Numbered from the stretch's first letter, positions 51,976-64,000 are shown. The stretch is DNA of 64,000 bases from Paramecium sonneborni (GCA_905182985.1 CAJJDN010000077.1:124001-188000); one strand, 5' to 3'. Numbers and translations are program-made. Notes: a model not told the origin generated them from the sequence alone.

Positions 51976-52901
51976 AATTAGATAACTTAAAAAAACCATA
52001 TATAAAAACCAATTTTACTAATTTTATGTTTTTCTCCTTTAATTTGATTTTTTCTATTCCATTATATTAGCACATAATATTAAAATCTATTTAATTCAGG
52101 ATTTTATAATAATTTCTTTCCTCAAGCTTTTGAAAGTTTAGTGAACTTATTCAACTTTTTATTTGCTTTTCTTATTTATTTTCTTTTTATTTAAATTTTA
52201 TACAATTAAAAAGCTTATGAATTAATTTATAAAAATTATTATATGTTATAAAAACCAAAACTTAAAATTGAATTAAAAAAGCTTTGAATAAATTATTTTA
52301 TAGATTTCATTAGATTAGTTGATTTTTTGTAATTGAAATGAATAATACTAAATAAATATTCATTATAATAATAGAAATAGGAGTTTTAGAAGGAATGTTG
52401 GGAGAAGCAATCTTTTAAATGAAAAAAATCTTTATTTAATTTTATTTTTAACTTTTTTCTTCAATTTTCATGATTCAATTAATAATAAGCAATGTTACTT
52501 ATAAGTTATAAATTTCATCAAATTCTAGACTTTTCAAAATGATTATAAAAATGTTGAATCATATAAGAATTAAAAAAAATATAGGAGAACTTATCAGGTC
52601 GTTTATTATCTTCATTTTTAATAGTTTTAATTTTAATTAGTCAGCAGTATATTTTATATTTATAATGTTAAACTTAACCATATAGACATAAAAGTTATAA
52701 ATAAATTTTAAGATTTGAATTAACTTAAAGTCGTATATGATTTTCCCTGAATGTATATCAGCAAAATTACAAAAAGTGGAAAAGAGATATTAAATCTAGT
52801 TAATCTAATAATCGTATTGCCCTGTAATGAATTATTTATAATTATAAATAAATAATAATGTGTAAATAATTGAATGTAATAATAATATTATAGATATGCA
52901 T
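51976..52901. other. AT-rich intergenic region between convergent genes
   Basis: No open frame or recognisable element of note; holds the 3' ends of the HMG-box gene (plus) and the RPT6 gene (minus). Confidence 0.4.
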
Positions 52902-54164
52902 TCATTTAAGCATTTTATTAATGGCCATATTTTTCTCAATGTCTTTCTTCATAACTTTAGCAACAGACATTTCGAAATCTTCTTATGTGACATGAATTCT
53001 TCTTTCTCTTAATGCAAACATACCAGCTTCAGTGCAAACAGCTTTTGATTCAGCACCAGAAGCTCCTGGCATAACTTCAGCTATCTTTCTTAAATCAATT
53101 CCTCTCATTAAATTCATTTTTTTAGAATGTATTTTTAATATTTCTAATCTTGCATCAACTCCAGGATTAGGAAATTCTACTTTTCTATCAATTCTTCCTG
53201 GTCTTAATAAAGCAGCATCTAATATATCTATTCTATTTGTAGCCATAATAATTTTAATAGTTTATGTAGATTCAAAACCATCTAACTATTAAATTATTAT
53301 ATATATTGATTACTTAATTTAATAATTCTAACATTGTTCTCTATACTTCAGAATCTCCTCCTCTTTCACCTTCTTATCTTGCTCCTCCTATAGAATCAAC
53401 TTCATCTATAAAAATTAAACATGGGGAATGTTAACGTGCCATTACAAATAATTCTCTAACCATTCTAGCACCTTCTCCAATATATTTCTAAACTAATTCT
53501 GAACCACTAACTCTTATAAATGTACAATCCTATTTATTTTATTTATCTATTTTATACAGTATGATGTGCTATTGCTCTTGCTAATAATGTTTTTCCTGTT
53601 CCTGGCGGTCCATAAAGTAAAACACCTTTTGGTTATGCTATTCCCAAACTTTCAAATATTTCTGGATGTTTTATAGGCAATTCTATAACTTCTTTCACCT
53701 CCTTTACTTATTAATCCAATCCACCAATCATATCATATGTTGAATCTGGCACTTTCTCTACTTTCATTAATGATACTAAAGGATCCACTTTTGTTGGCAA
53801 TATTTTATGTAAAACATAAGAATCACTCTTCAATGCTACTCTTGTGTTAGGTTTACAATCTTCAATTTTTATATTCTTATCTAAAGTCACCACATACTTT
53901 CCTTCTGGATTTACTTTTACTAACACTTTATCTTTTCCCATTTGTTTCACAACATCTCCAACATAAGAATGAGGCTCTTATAAGGCTTGTAATTCTTCTT
54001 TTACTTATCTCACTCGAAATTCAATATTCAATTGTACCTTAACTATTCAACTCATTTCTTTAAGCTTCTTAACGTTTTACATTAGCCTATTTTTCAGCTA
54101 TCATAAACTCAAGTAAATCAAGTTTCCTTTAAATATATTGCTTATAACTCAATTTTTCATTCAT
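52902..54164 (-). CDS. RPT6: 26S proteasome regulatory ATPase RPT6 (PSMC5)
   Basis: ATG at 54162-54164 to TGA at 52902-52904; introns 54013-54037 (25 nt), 53530-53557 and 53286-53313 (28 nt each). The product is 393 residues, close to the family length of about 406. An N-terminal coiled coil is followed by the OB domain ([40 protein letters not shown]). The AAA core has Walker [19 protein letters not shown], Walker [13 protein letters not shown], sensor [20 protein letters not shown] and [20 protein letters not shown]. The linker-specific residues match RPT6 rather than RPT1-5. It unfolds ubiquitinated substrates in the 19S base. One odd change is [10 protein letters not shown], where the family usually has GASGAEVKGV. 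Confidence 0.96.
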
Positions 54165-54494
54165 TTTTTATTCAAAAATTAATGAGATTAGGATAATTTT
54201 GTTTTGTAATTTATTTTTTAACTCTAAAAGAATTCATGGAAACATTTTAGAAGACTAGACTTTTTATAGATAATATATTCAAAAATATACATTTGCTGAT
54301 TCAATTGATAGAATTTGGCTTAATTTTCTATATCAAAATTATAGATATTGAATCTTTTAGCTTAAACAATTTTTTGTTTTTCAAATTATTTTGAAAAAAA
54401 TCACAACTTTTAAATTTATATTCACAATAAATTTTATGATATAATTTTTCTAATTGTGATTCCTGACCTACTTGATTTCATTATTTTTATTTTT

Positions 54495-55315
54495 ATGATA
54501 ATGAAACAAGTAAGAATTAAAAAGTTTATAAGATTGATATTTGCTATGAAAATGATTAATAATCAAATGAGATCAAGATTATATTTAGATAAATTAATAG
54601 GATTCTTTATGATGCAAAGCTTTTGGGTAAATTAGCAGCATCAATTATAAAGAAACGATTTAATGTATTGAAATCAATATCAGAAAAATTAGATCTCAAA
54701 GATTATTAATACATGGAGTTACAAAAACTCCTTTGATAGATAAGAAGAGTAACATTAAAGCTAAATCCAAAATATTAGAAATAATTCAACATATTTAAGT
54801 GTTTATTAAATTTTAAAAGATTATAAAGATAATTCAAATATATTAGAAGAAGTACTTGATTTAAAAATAATAAGAGAGATTTCATAAAAATCTTGGAAAA
54901 AGAATGTTATAATGACACGGATTCTGTTAAACTAATTTTGTAAGTACATCGTATGAAGATTTAAGAATTGCTCTTACTGAAGCTCCAGTTATAGAATAGA
55001 TTTGGAAAGGTAAATCATATTACTAATTTACAATTAAGAAATCAGCGAGTTATTGCTGTCCAACCCCATCAACAGGAACTGGGATTGATTTTACTTTATA
55101 ATGTAACCTTCTGAAATCTGAATATTAAATTGTAATCTAATCAGGACATTAGTACATTGTACCTGGGGTAGAGTTACTTAAAATCATATGTTAAAATGCC
55201 TTGATTACATGGAAACTAAGTTTCATTGGTAAATTTTGAACCTTTTGATGTAGAAACGTATCAGGATTATGGCATATTGTTTTCGCTTTTTCTTAAATCA
55301 GACTCAGGTACTTGA
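54495..55315 (+). CDS. Hypothetical protein with a beta-rich C-terminal domain
   Basis: ATG 54495 (or 54501) to TGA 55313-55315. Four short introns (23 nt at 54510-54532, then about 22, 19 and 25 nt) remove every TGA and give exactly 243 residues. The N-terminal half is helical (AKLLGKLAASIIKKRFNVLK). The C-terminal half looks beta-rich and compact, with SYEDLRIALTEAPVIEQIWK then SASYCCPTPSTGTGIDFTLQ and QSGHQYIVPGVELLKII. No family recognised. The 19-nt intron is at the short end of the range for this genome. The gene ends 30 bp before the duplicated block that begins at 55345. Confidence 0.6.
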
Positions 55316-55344
55316 AATCGAAAATGGAAAAATTGATTTGTTTA

Positions 55345-56743
55345 TAATTTTTAATAAGTACCTTCATTAAATTTAATCTGAGAATTTATGTTTATAAATA
55401 ACATTTTTGATAAATTAAATTTGAATTAATATAACATTTTATGCATAAGCGGCAAGTTTAAATAGAGACATTAAAGTATTTGTGACATATTAATAGGTAG
55501 CCCTCTAAAGTGTCTTACTCAATCAAGATCACCAAAATAAAATGTAAAACCAATCCAACCTTAAATGTTAAAGCATATTGCTTAATTAATCAAAAAGTCA
55601 AAAGAGAGAAATACTGAAAGATTATGTAAACAATATGAGAAACCTAATGTCATTCAAAATATCTAACCTTCAACTACTTCTAGACCAATGTAAAGTCGTG
55701 ATATTTCTGTCACTTTTCATTAATTATTATAAGAGTTTAGAAATCACAAAAAGCAAAACAAAGAGAATTCGTTTAATGGAATCAATAAACCATCCAAAAA
55801 AGTTAGATAAATTAGTTTTCCAAATGCAGTTCTTCTAAATAATTCCAGCAGTCGAAATCGTATCAAAGATAGTATGTATTTAAATAAAGGAGATTGTAAT
55901 GATAAATTAACACAAAAAATATTATCGATTGCCTAAGCTTCACGTTCTTAAAATAATTATAAGTTATAATTTAATGGAGTAATTGAAGATATGTGTCGTT
56001 GTTCTTAATTATAAAACAATTTGTTGTATGAAGCTAAAGAACATTATAGAAAGAGTTCTTAAAGATGTGCATCAGCTGATATTTAATTGATTCTAAGAAG
56101 TCCAAATAAAAAATCAAGATCATCATCTATAGATAGAAAAGAATCTCGATTTTTAGGTTCAACCTAAGCACATTCTAATCCTAAAGAATTAGATTTAACA
56201 TGTGATGAAAATGAAATCATTGTAAACAACGTTAATCTTGATGAAAGAATTAGAACTGAGCCTGATCCTTTAATCAATCAGGAAAGATAATATTTGGCTG
56301 ATCCATATTATTTAACCAAATAAAGTGAAATCACATGGTTAATAAGAGCAATTGTGATAGATTGGATGATGGAAACTGCTATGGGTAATAGATTAAAAAG
56401 ATAAACATTTCATTTATCATTATTTTATTTCGATTCTTACTTATCAAAAAAATAAGCTAATAAAAAAAATATTTAATTAGTTGGATTAGTAAGTTTATTA
56501 ATTGCAAATAAAGTAGAAGAAGTTCATCCTATTTGTCTACTTGAATTTTAGAAAGCAGCAAATAACGGGTATAATTAGAGTGAAATTTTAAATATGGAAT
56601 TAGATATACTATTTGTAAGTTATTTTTAATTTATATTTAGACACTCAAATGGTAAGTGAATCCTCCATCTTATACTTATTGGATTAATTGGTTTACAGAT
56701 TAATGGGATATTTATGCAAATAATCATGCTATCAATCTTTTTT
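55345..56743. repeat. Direct repeat copy 1 (1399 bp), paired with 56745-58143
   Basis: Matches 56745-58143 wherever compared, separated by one N at 56744. It contains the 5' three-fifths of the cyclin gene. Confidence 0.92.
55565..56743 (+). CDS. Cyclin, 5' part in the duplicated block (artefactual extra copy)
   Basis: Identical to the first part of the cyclin at 56965-58670, as far as I compared. It begins at ATG 55565, includes the intron at 56615-56640, and is cut off by the N at 56744 just after the segment NHAINLFF. It should not be counted as a second gene: the flanking duplication with a single N points to unmerged contigs. Confidence 0.8.
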
Positions 56744-56744
56744 N

Positions 56745-58143
56745 TAATTTTTAATAAGTACCTTCATTAAATTTAATCTGAGAATTTATGTTTATAAATA
56801 ACATTTTTGATAAATTAAATTTGAATTAATATAACATTTTATGCATAAGCGGCAAGTTTAAATAGAGACATTAAAGTATTTGTGACATATTAATAGGTAG
56901 CCCTCTAAAGTGTCTTACTCAATCAAGATCACCAAAATAAAATGTAAAACCAATCCAACCTTAAATGTTAAAGCATATTGCTTAATTAATCAAAAAGTCA
57001 AAAGAGAGAAATACTGAAAGATTATGTAAACAATATGAGAAACCTAATGTCATTCAAAATATCTAACCTTCAACTACTTCTAGACCAATGTAAAGTCGTG
57101 ATATTTCTGTCACTTTTCATTAATTATTATAAGAGTTTAGAAATCACAAAAAGCAAAACAAAGAGAATTCGTTTAATGGAATCAATAAACCATCCAAAAA
57201 AGTTAGATAAATTAGTTTTCCAAATGCAGTTCTTCTAAATAATTCCAGCAGTCGAAATCGTATCAAAGATAGTATGTATTTAAATAAAGGAGATTGTAAT
57301 GATAAATTAACACAAAAAATATTATCGATTGCCTAAGCTTCACGTTCTTAAAATAATTATAAGTTATAATTTAATGGAGTAATTGAAGATATGTGTCGTT
57401 GTTCTTAATTATAAAACAATTTGTTGTATGAAGCTAAAGAACATTATAGAAAGAGTTCTTAAAGATGTGCATCAGCTGATATTTAATTGATTCTAAGAAG
57501 TCCAAATAAAAAATCAAGATCATCATCTATAGATAGAAAAGAATCTCGATTTTTAGGTTCAACCTAAGCACATTCTAATCCTAAAGAATTAGATTTAACA
57601 TGTGATGAAAATGAAATCATTGTAAACAACGTTAATCTTGATGAAAGAATTAGAACTGAGCCTGATCCTTTAATCAATCAGGAAAGATAATATTTGGCTG
57701 ATCCATATTATTTAACCAAATAAAGTGAAATCACATGGTTAATAAGAGCAATTGTGATAGATTGGATGATGGAAACTGCTATGGGTAATAGATTAAAAAG
57801 ATAAACATTTCATTTATCATTATTTTATTTCGATTCTTACTTATCAAAAAAATAAGCTAATAAAAAAAATATTTAATTAGTTGGATTAGTAAGTTTATTA
57901 ATTGCAAATAAAGTAGAAGAAGTTCATCCTATTTGTCTACTTGAATTTTAGAAAGCAGCAAATAACGGGTATAATTAGAGTGAAATTTTAAATATGGAAT
58001 TAGATATACTATTTGTAAGTTATTTTTAATTTATATTTAGACACTCAAATGGTAAGTGAATCCTCCATCTTATACTTATTGGATTAATTGGTTTACAGAT
58101 TAATGGGATATTTATGCAAATAATCATGCTATCAATCTTTTTT
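56745..58143. repeat. Direct repeat copy 2 (1399 bp), paired with 55345-56743
   Basis: Second copy, continuous with the 3' part of the cyclin gene. The last ~110 bp (from 58031) also belong to the next duplicated block. Confidence 0.92.
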
Positions 58144-58670
58144 TTAGAAAACCAAACGAAGAATCCTACTAATGTATTTAAATTTTAATAAAAAGTATTT
58201 AGAAAGTTATGTTAACTTATTGATTGCACCTTATTAGATATTCAAACTCTTCAATATATGCCTAGAACTATAGTTGCCTCCTTTATGTATTTAATAATTT
58301 CATTTCAACTGAATGTTTTTGAAACTGATATGTTAGAAATCATGTCCAGAACATCAATGTTTCTATTAAATCGTAAGTTTATTTAACCATATTAATTAGG
58401 AGATAATTAATTTAATCTAATATTTGGATAATTTGTATCAATCACTTTTGGCTTTGCTTTATAAGATATTTTACCAGCTATACAGTATGCAGTTGGTTTT
58501 TATGAATTAGAAATCAATTATGAAACACCTCCTGGAGTTGTCCATTTATCGAATACTCCTTTGGAAGTAACATTAAATTTTAAACTTAGTCAAATTATGA
58601 AGAATTTCTTTCATTTTAATGTTATTCAAAATACTTACTTGAGTTTATCAGATAAAAAACAAGAGATTGA
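56965..58670 (+). CDS. Cyclin
   Basis: The copy without an N runs from ATG 56965 to TGA 58668-58670 with introns 58015-58040 (26 nt), 58174-58195 (22 nt), 58373-58399 (27 nt) and 58567-58589 (23 nt), giving exactly 535 residues. The first ~245 residues are basic, Ser/Gln/Asn rich and probably disordered. The N-terminal cyclin box carries EITWLIRAIVIDWMMETAMG, then FHLSLFYFDSYLS, NIQLVGLVSLLIANKVEEVH and SEILNMELDIL. A second cyclin fold follows (KLCQLIDCTLLDIQTLQYMP). The MRAIL-like helix (WLIRAIVIDWM) and the KVEE lysine/glutamate pair needed for CDK contact are present. Most like A/B-type cyclins; no destruction box was identified, though the N-terminus could hide one. Confidence 0.9.
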
Positions 58671-59305
58671 TTTATTTAATTAATTAATACACGTATAATA
58701 ATTTTAATTAAAAAATAATGAGTTAAGAGACATTGAATGGAATTAATGGAATTTTGCAAGATGTTCAAAGCTTTGGATAAGAAAGTTATAGATTTATTAG
58801 AAAATGCACAAAACCTGATAAAAGAGGTAAATGATTCATCTAAATGTTAGAATATATAAAAATTGCAACATCATGTGCAATTGGATTTGCAGTAATGGGA
58901 GCAGTTGGATATTTTATAAAATTAGTATTCATTCCTATTAATAATATCATCCTCAGCGCAAATTGATTTATTTTGTTTATTTAACATAATAATAATAAAA
59001 TAGAAATTATGTTTACATTTCTAAACATGAATTATTTAGATAACTTTTTGTAGTTTTTTTTATGGAAGCTTAATTTATAAGATAGCAAATCAATATATTT
59101 AATTACATATCTCTTAATGTTGAATCAACAAAATATTAATTCCCTCTCATTAAATGAGGAAAACATAAATTATACCAAATTTTCAAATCTGCTTTCTAAA
59201 TAATAATATATATTTATATATTATATGCATTTTATACTAATTTATTTTAAATGAAAACACTCAGCAAATCTAATTTACTAAATTTTATGTTGATAAGATT
59301 AGATA
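58031..59305. repeat. Direct repeat copy 1 (1275 bp), paired with 59307-60581
   Basis: Matches 59307-60581 wherever compared, separated by one N at 59306. Contains the 3' part of the cyclin and the whole SEC61 gamma gene. Confidence 0.92.
58718..58966 (+). CDS. SEC61G: Protein transport protein SEC61 gamma subunit
   Basis: ATG 58718 to TGA 58964-58966 with one 24-nt intron (58827-58850), 74 residues. The N-terminal amphipathic helix reads [20 protein letters not shown], matching the family's SIRLVKRCTKPDRKEF region. A single membrane span follows, [20 protein letters not shown], then INNIILSAN. It is a tail-anchored subunit of the ER translocon, clamping the SEC61 alpha halves. Length is typical (about 68-75). 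The start lies 47 bp after the cyclin stop on the same strand. Confidence 0.96.
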
Positions 59306-59306
59306 N

Positions 59307-59946
59307 TTATATTTAGACACTCAAATGGTAAGTGAATCCTCCATCTTATACTTATTGGATTAATTGGTTTACAGATTAATGGGATATTTATGCAAATAAT
59401 CATGCTATCAATCTTTTTTTTAGAAAACCAAACGAAGAATCCTACTAATGTATTTAAATTTTAATAAAAAGTATTTAGAAAGTTATGTTAACTTATTGAT
59501 TGCACCTTATTAGATATTCAAACTCTTCAATATATGCCTAGAACTATAGTTGCCTCCTTTATGTATTTAATAATTTCATTTCAACTGAATGTTTTTGAAA
59601 CTGATATGTTAGAAATCATGTCCAGAACATCAATGTTTCTATTAAATCGTAAGTTTATTTAACCATATTAATTAGGAGATAATTAATTTAATCTAATATT
59701 TGGATAATTTGTATCAATCACTTTTGGCTTTGCTTTATAAGATATTTTACCAGCTATACAGTATGCAGTTGGTTTTTATGAATTAGAAATCAATTATGAA
59801 ACACCTCCTGGAGTTGTCCATTTATCGAATACTCCTTTGGAAGTAACATTAAATTTTAAACTTAGTCAAATTATGAAGAATTTCTTTCATTTTAATGTTA
59901 TTCAAAATACTTACTTGAGTTTATCAGATAAAAAACAAGAGATTGA
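59307..59946 (+). CDS. Cyclin 3' fragment in the duplicated block (artefactual extra copy)
   Basis: Starts inside the first cyclin intron and repeats the last four exons of the gene at 56965-58670, ending at TGA 59944-59946. It has no start or cyclin box 1. Best explained by the contig-overlap artefact. Confidence 0.8.
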
Positions 59947-59993
59947 TTTATTTAATTAATTAATACACGTATAATAATTTTAATTAAAAAATA

Positions 59994-60242
59994 ATGAGTT
60001 AAGAGACATTGAATGGAATTAATGGAATTTTGCAAGATGTTCAAAGCTTTGGATAAGAAAGTTATAGATTTATTAGAAAATGCACAAAACCTGATAAAAG
60101 AGGTAAATGATTCATCTAAATGTTAGAATATATAAAAATTGCAACATCATGTGCAATTGGATTTGCAGTAATGGGAGCAGTTGGATATTTTATAAAATTA
60201 GTATTCATTCCTATTAATAATATCATCCTCAGCGCAAATTGA
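59994..60242 (+). CDS. SEC61G: SEC61 gamma, second copy from the duplicated block
   Basis: Identical repeat of 58718-58966 shifted by 1276 bp, with the same 24-nt intron. Probably the same gene assembled twice. Confidence 0.85.
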
Positions 60243-60581
60243 TTTATTTTGTTTATTTAACATAATAATAATAAAATAGAAATTATGTTTACATTTCTAA
60301 ACATGAATTATTTAGATAACTTTTTGTAGTTTTTTTTATGGAAGCTTAATTTATAAGATAGCAAATCAATATATTTAATTACATATCTCTTAATGTTGAA
60401 TCAACAAAATATTAATTCCCTCTCATTAAATGAGGAAAACATAAATTATACCAAATTTTCAAATCTGCTTTCTAAATAATAATATATATTTATATATTAT
60501 ATGCATTTTATACTAATTTATTTTAAATGAAAACACTCAGCAAATCTAATTTACTAAATTTTATGTTGATAAGATTAGATA

Positions 60582-61050
60582 ATTAATTAATATTAATATT
60601 AATAAAAATAAATTCAAAGATTAAAAGGAGGCATAAATAAAATCATTCAAAGAAAGAATAAAAATTGCAATGGGAAGGAAAAATATAGAAGTGTCTCTCT
60701 CAGAAGGATAATAAAAGCTTTTACATCTGGTAATAAGACCGAACGATTGAAAATGCAATCAACATATCCAAAGAAAAAAATATTTAATTTTAGTTTTTTG
60801 ATGACAGGCATTTATATTAAATAATCTTTTGATTTGTTAAATACTGTAACATCTAAAGGGTAAAATTATTAAAGTAGAGAAAAAATTTAATGAATAAATG
60901 GTTGGGTGTAACAATATGAGACAAAATATATGAGATTATTTATCTTTATTAAAAATTAAACATTAATATAAATTTATAAATCAACAATATACTAATTTAA
61001 GTAATATAAGACTGTTTTGAATTTTAGGTGAGGAAGGTTCTGATCTTTTT
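60582..61050. other. AT-rich spacer
   Basis: Short plus-strand coding-like strings (for example around 60660-60720) broken by TGA; no gene could be supported. Confidence 0.35.
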
Positions 61051-62917
61051 TAAGATAAAAGAATTCTATTAATACTTCAATTGATTTAGAAAGCCAAAGT
61101 ATTTTCAACCACCATCAGGATAATAGAATGAAATTAATCTAATTCGATTCTTATTTATAGATTTAGTGAATAAAATACCTGTTTCTAATGTTTACATTAA
61201 GGTTGTTGATGGAATCAATAAAAATCATTTAGTTACCGTTCTAATGAAAATGTAATTTTTGGGGAATAATTAATTCTATATTTGATTTTGATATTCAAAT
61301 CATCTATAATTAAAAAGCATAAAAATTAAGATTCAAATTGATACTTAAAATTGTTATATGAGTAAAGAAATCGATTAGTCATAAACTTTAACTTCAAATT
61401 CTATTACCTATTATCATCTCATTGATTGTTTTAGTTGTTAATAAACACAATGAAGAATTCTTGAACTTCAATATAATTCGAGAAAGTAATTAAGTAATTT
61501 TAAAAATAGATAAATAAGTTTTTAGTTTTTAATAGATAATTAGTAGAGAACAGTTTTGTGATAGAAATAAATTCATCTTTATATGTAAGGTAGAAAAATC
61601 TCTCGATAAACTTTTGTGCTTTATAGTTTAAATAAATCTTAATTAAAGGATATTAAAATGGAGATCTACCTATACTATAGATTCTGTCTTTAGAATAAAG
61701 ATATTTAGTTTTTGGAGGTTTTGATGGAATACTTCATACTTTAAGCATAGATTTACATGAAATAGGATTGAATATAAGTTTTAATTCAGATCATTAAATA
61801 TAATAAAATGGATATGGAGTACTAATTGCATAAGGTAGTTGTATTACTTAAATAAAATTGTCTAATCAAAAGATTCTTTTATCTCTCATTCAATTATCTA
61901 ATGATGATTGCTTAACATATGAAAAACGATAGATAATTGATATTTACTGTATATGGAAAAATGGTAGTTTGGTCACTTGAGGATAAATAATTTCCTTTAA
62001 TTAACAAGTTTAAGGTAGACAGTTAAGTTCCTAATAATTTAAAAATCAGATATACATTATTATTTGTTAGTGAATGCAGTAAGAGTAAACAAAAACTTTA
62101 GTATTTAACTAATAAAAGAAAATGGGGAAATAATACAGGAATTAAATTAAATAATAATTAAATTTGAAATACAAGAGAAATATTTTATATAGAGATTTAT
62201 AAATCATAATAAGGCTTATTGAGATTATGAGCATACCTTTAGAATACAGAATGAATTCTATTAAAGACAACCAAAAAACCTTTTTATATAAGCCCTAAAA
62301 TTTAAAATATGAATTTTTAACATTTAATACAAAGTAGTCGAAAATAGATTTACGATTGGTTTATTCAATCAGAAATTTTAAAGATAGAAATGCTTAAAAG
62401 TAAACTTTTGTATTTCGATTCTTAAATAGTGAGTAAGTTTTTATCTTTGGAATTAATAAAAGATGAGGGCAAGATAAATTAAATGAAGCTTATAAATAAA
62501 GAAGAATTTGTAGCTGAAGGTGAAGATAAATAGATAATAATATGGAATCCTGAAGAGATTAATATAAAAAACTATGATACCATGAGCAGAAATATCGAAT
62601 GTACATAAATATAAATATATAAAAATGATATGTCATGAATAAGGAAAATAATAGGATGGAAATAACATGATGATAAATAGATATAAGATTTAAATATCAT
62701 AAGAAGGGTGTTTTTCATGATTTAAATAGATGAAATTATAATAAAATTATCTGAAGATAGAAAAATTAAATTAGTTTATTTTATTACCAATGCTTTAGTA
62801 CATAAATATCTTATTCTAGGTTGTTCTGATGGAAGATTAGACATATGGAATCAGAGTGAAGGTTTGTTGATTATAATGTTTGAATTAACTAAAAAGAAGA
62901 ATTTAGAACAGTCATGA
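61051..62917 (+). CDS. WD-repeat-like protein, gene model unresolved (possible pseudogene)
   Basis: Coding sequence is clear in blocks but not joined. A long block from about 61470 to 61980 reads QRYLVFGGFDGILHTLSIDL and GVLIAQGSCITQIKLSNQKI. A second, in another frame, follows (FTVYGKMVVWSLEDKQFPLI). The last block reads ALVHKYLILGCSDGRLDIWN and ends at TGA 62915-62917. The GCSDGRLDIW and KMVVWSLE strings are WD-repeat-like. I found no GT...AG intron for the frame change near 61935, so either a sequence error or true decay is involved. Start not determined; the coordinate given is approximate. Function unknown. Confidence 0.45.
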
Positions 62918-63088
62918 TTATTAATTGATTATTGCTAATTACTTCTAGTAATTAGATATGTATCAATTAATAGGCTCTAATAGAACCATATAAGAATTTA
63001 ATAATGTTATACCCATTTATTGAATAGATTCTTCCTGATGAGGAAACAGAATAACAATAGTGATTTATATAATTCAATAAAATAAATT

Positions 63089-64000
63089 ATGAGACCATAT
63101 ACAAGCACTCCTTAAATCTAACTCAGAGAATAAACACATGTATATCTAATTTTTATACTTTTAGTCTGCCATAGAATTTCGTTAAAATGTACAAAATTAT
63201 AAGTATACTTTATTGTCATATTCCTAGACCTAAATTCTATGTAACAAAAGCACATCAAGATTCAAATGAATAATTCATTGCAAGGTATTCCAGTATATAT
63301 TCACAACTCAAGCAAAACTAGAGATCCTCCTAATTCCAGGGAATTTAAGAAGACCATACCAATTACCATGGTTTAAGATAAGGAAAGATTATATGAAGAA
63401 CTCAATAAAACTAAACAAATATGTAATACTCTTAAATTGGAGAATCATCAACTTAAAGCTTAACTTAAAAGTAAAGAAACCGCCATGCTCAAATCTAATG
63501 ATGTACATCATCATTTTATTTAGACTACTAATGAAGAGTACTAATCCTCTGTTAATAAAACTATTCCATAATAGTTTAAGAAACAAATTATTGAAGTCTC
63601 ATAATCAACTATTATTATGTAATTGAAGAAACAAAATAAAGATTTAAGAGAAGAACTTGATGATTTTAAAGAAGAAATGATTAGAGTAAAAAGGAGTGCT
63701 AAATTAACTAAAATTTAAGAATTAGAAGCTGAATTGAAAAATTACTCTGATGAATCATTACGTCTCAAATAACTTCTACATCAATAAATACTTAAAACTA
63801 TGAATCCGTAATTTATTTCTTCAACTTTCTAGTACTAAAACTGAATAGAATATTGAAGACCGAATTCTGACCTTATAAGAATAATTACAGAAGTGTATTT
63901 CTTAAAGAAATAAATAAACTTCAGAACTCAAAAAAGCTTAAGAGGAAATTGAAAAGTTGAACTTTTTGAACCAAGAATTAGAACAGAATTATTAGAAAAG
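63089..64000 (+). CDS. Coiled-coil protein, 5' part (cut by window end)
   Basis: Starts at ATG 63089; introns 63140-63164, 63203-63227 (25 nt each), 63285-63312 (28 nt) and 63808-63832 (25 nt) keep one frame to the window end. The N-terminal ~60 residues include SKTRDPPNSREFKKTIPITM. A continuous coiled coil follows (KERLYEELNKTKQICNTLKL, LREELDDFKEEMIRVKRSAK, AQEEIEKLNFLNQELEQNY). The layout (short conserved head, then long coil) resembles ciliary proteins such as IQCE, but this is a weak impression. The 3' end lies outside the window. Confidence 0.7.

Larger units (their letters stand above)
59307..60581. repeat. Direct repeat copy 2 (1275 bp), paired with 58031-59305
   Basis: Second copy, continuous with the unique sequence after 60581. 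Its left part (59307-59946) is a headless 3' fragment of the cyclin. Confidence 0.92.

Noticed and set aside
53032..53292. Plus-strand frame of 86 residues
   Set aside because: It is antisense to the conserved AAA domain of RPT6 and is a by-product of that coding sequence.
55345..60581. Tandem amplification of cyclin and SEC61 gamma genes
   Set aside because: Copies appear identical including non-coding DNA and are joined by a single N each time, which fits unmerged contig overlaps better than biology.

Overview
The window looks like macronuclear DNA of a ciliate, most likely Paramecium or a close relative. Nearly every gene is open only if TAA and TAG are read as glutamine, and every gene I could close ends in TGA. 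The DNA is very AT-rich. Most coding regions are interrupted by tiny introns of about 18-30 nt, typically GTA...TAG, and removing them restores reading frame and conserved motifs. Intergenic gaps are often only 20-150 bp. All coordinates and intron calls come from hand translation; no search was run.

Layout. 1-10 kb: the end of a P4 flippase, a coiled-coil gene, a CHR-type (chromate) transporter, an unrecognised minus-strand gene inside a duplicated block, and a secreted papain-like protease. 10-15.6 kb: gene-poor, with decayed coding sequence and two small tandem paralogues. 15.6-25 kb: a large coiled-coil gene, a truncated COP9 subunit 4, a pseudokinase-MORN protein, a large SDG2/ATXR3-like SET methyltransferase and a RING-TRAF protein. 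25-35 kb: a small hypothetical, an SMP-30-like propeller, RUVBL2, a large FH1-like/coiled-coil protein and WDR70. 35-41 kb: a Gln/Asn-rich hypothetical, a lipase-like remnant, a CFAP97-type ciliary protein, a coiled-coil protein, a cyclic-nucleotide-binding-fold protein and a CRC (tesmin/LIN54) protein. 41-54 kb: an exportin-7-like gene, a membrane hybrid histidine kinase, an HMG-box protein and proteasome ATPase RPT6. 54-64 kb: a hypothetical, a cyclin, SEC61 gamma, a WD-repeat-like region and the start of a coiled-coil gene cut by the window end.

Four places (around 7196, 45229, 56744 and 59306) show a 1.2-1.4 kb exact direct repeat whose copies are separated by a single N. These are best read as unmerged overlapping contig ends, not biological duplications. 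They artificially duplicate part of the exportin, cyclin, SEC61 gamma and one unrecognised gene.

The gene set is mostly eukaryotic housekeeping and regulation: membrane lipid and ion transport, proteolysis, chromatin, nuclear export, cell cycle and cilia. I see no tRNA, rRNA, CRISPR, bacterial operon or clear mobile element. No convincing new multi-gene system emerged. The most unusual items are single genes with odd architecture (truncated CSN4, pseudokinase-MORN, CRC with altered linker, WDR70 with a Cys-rich tail, the small tandem paralogue pair) and one perfect trinucleotide palindrome.
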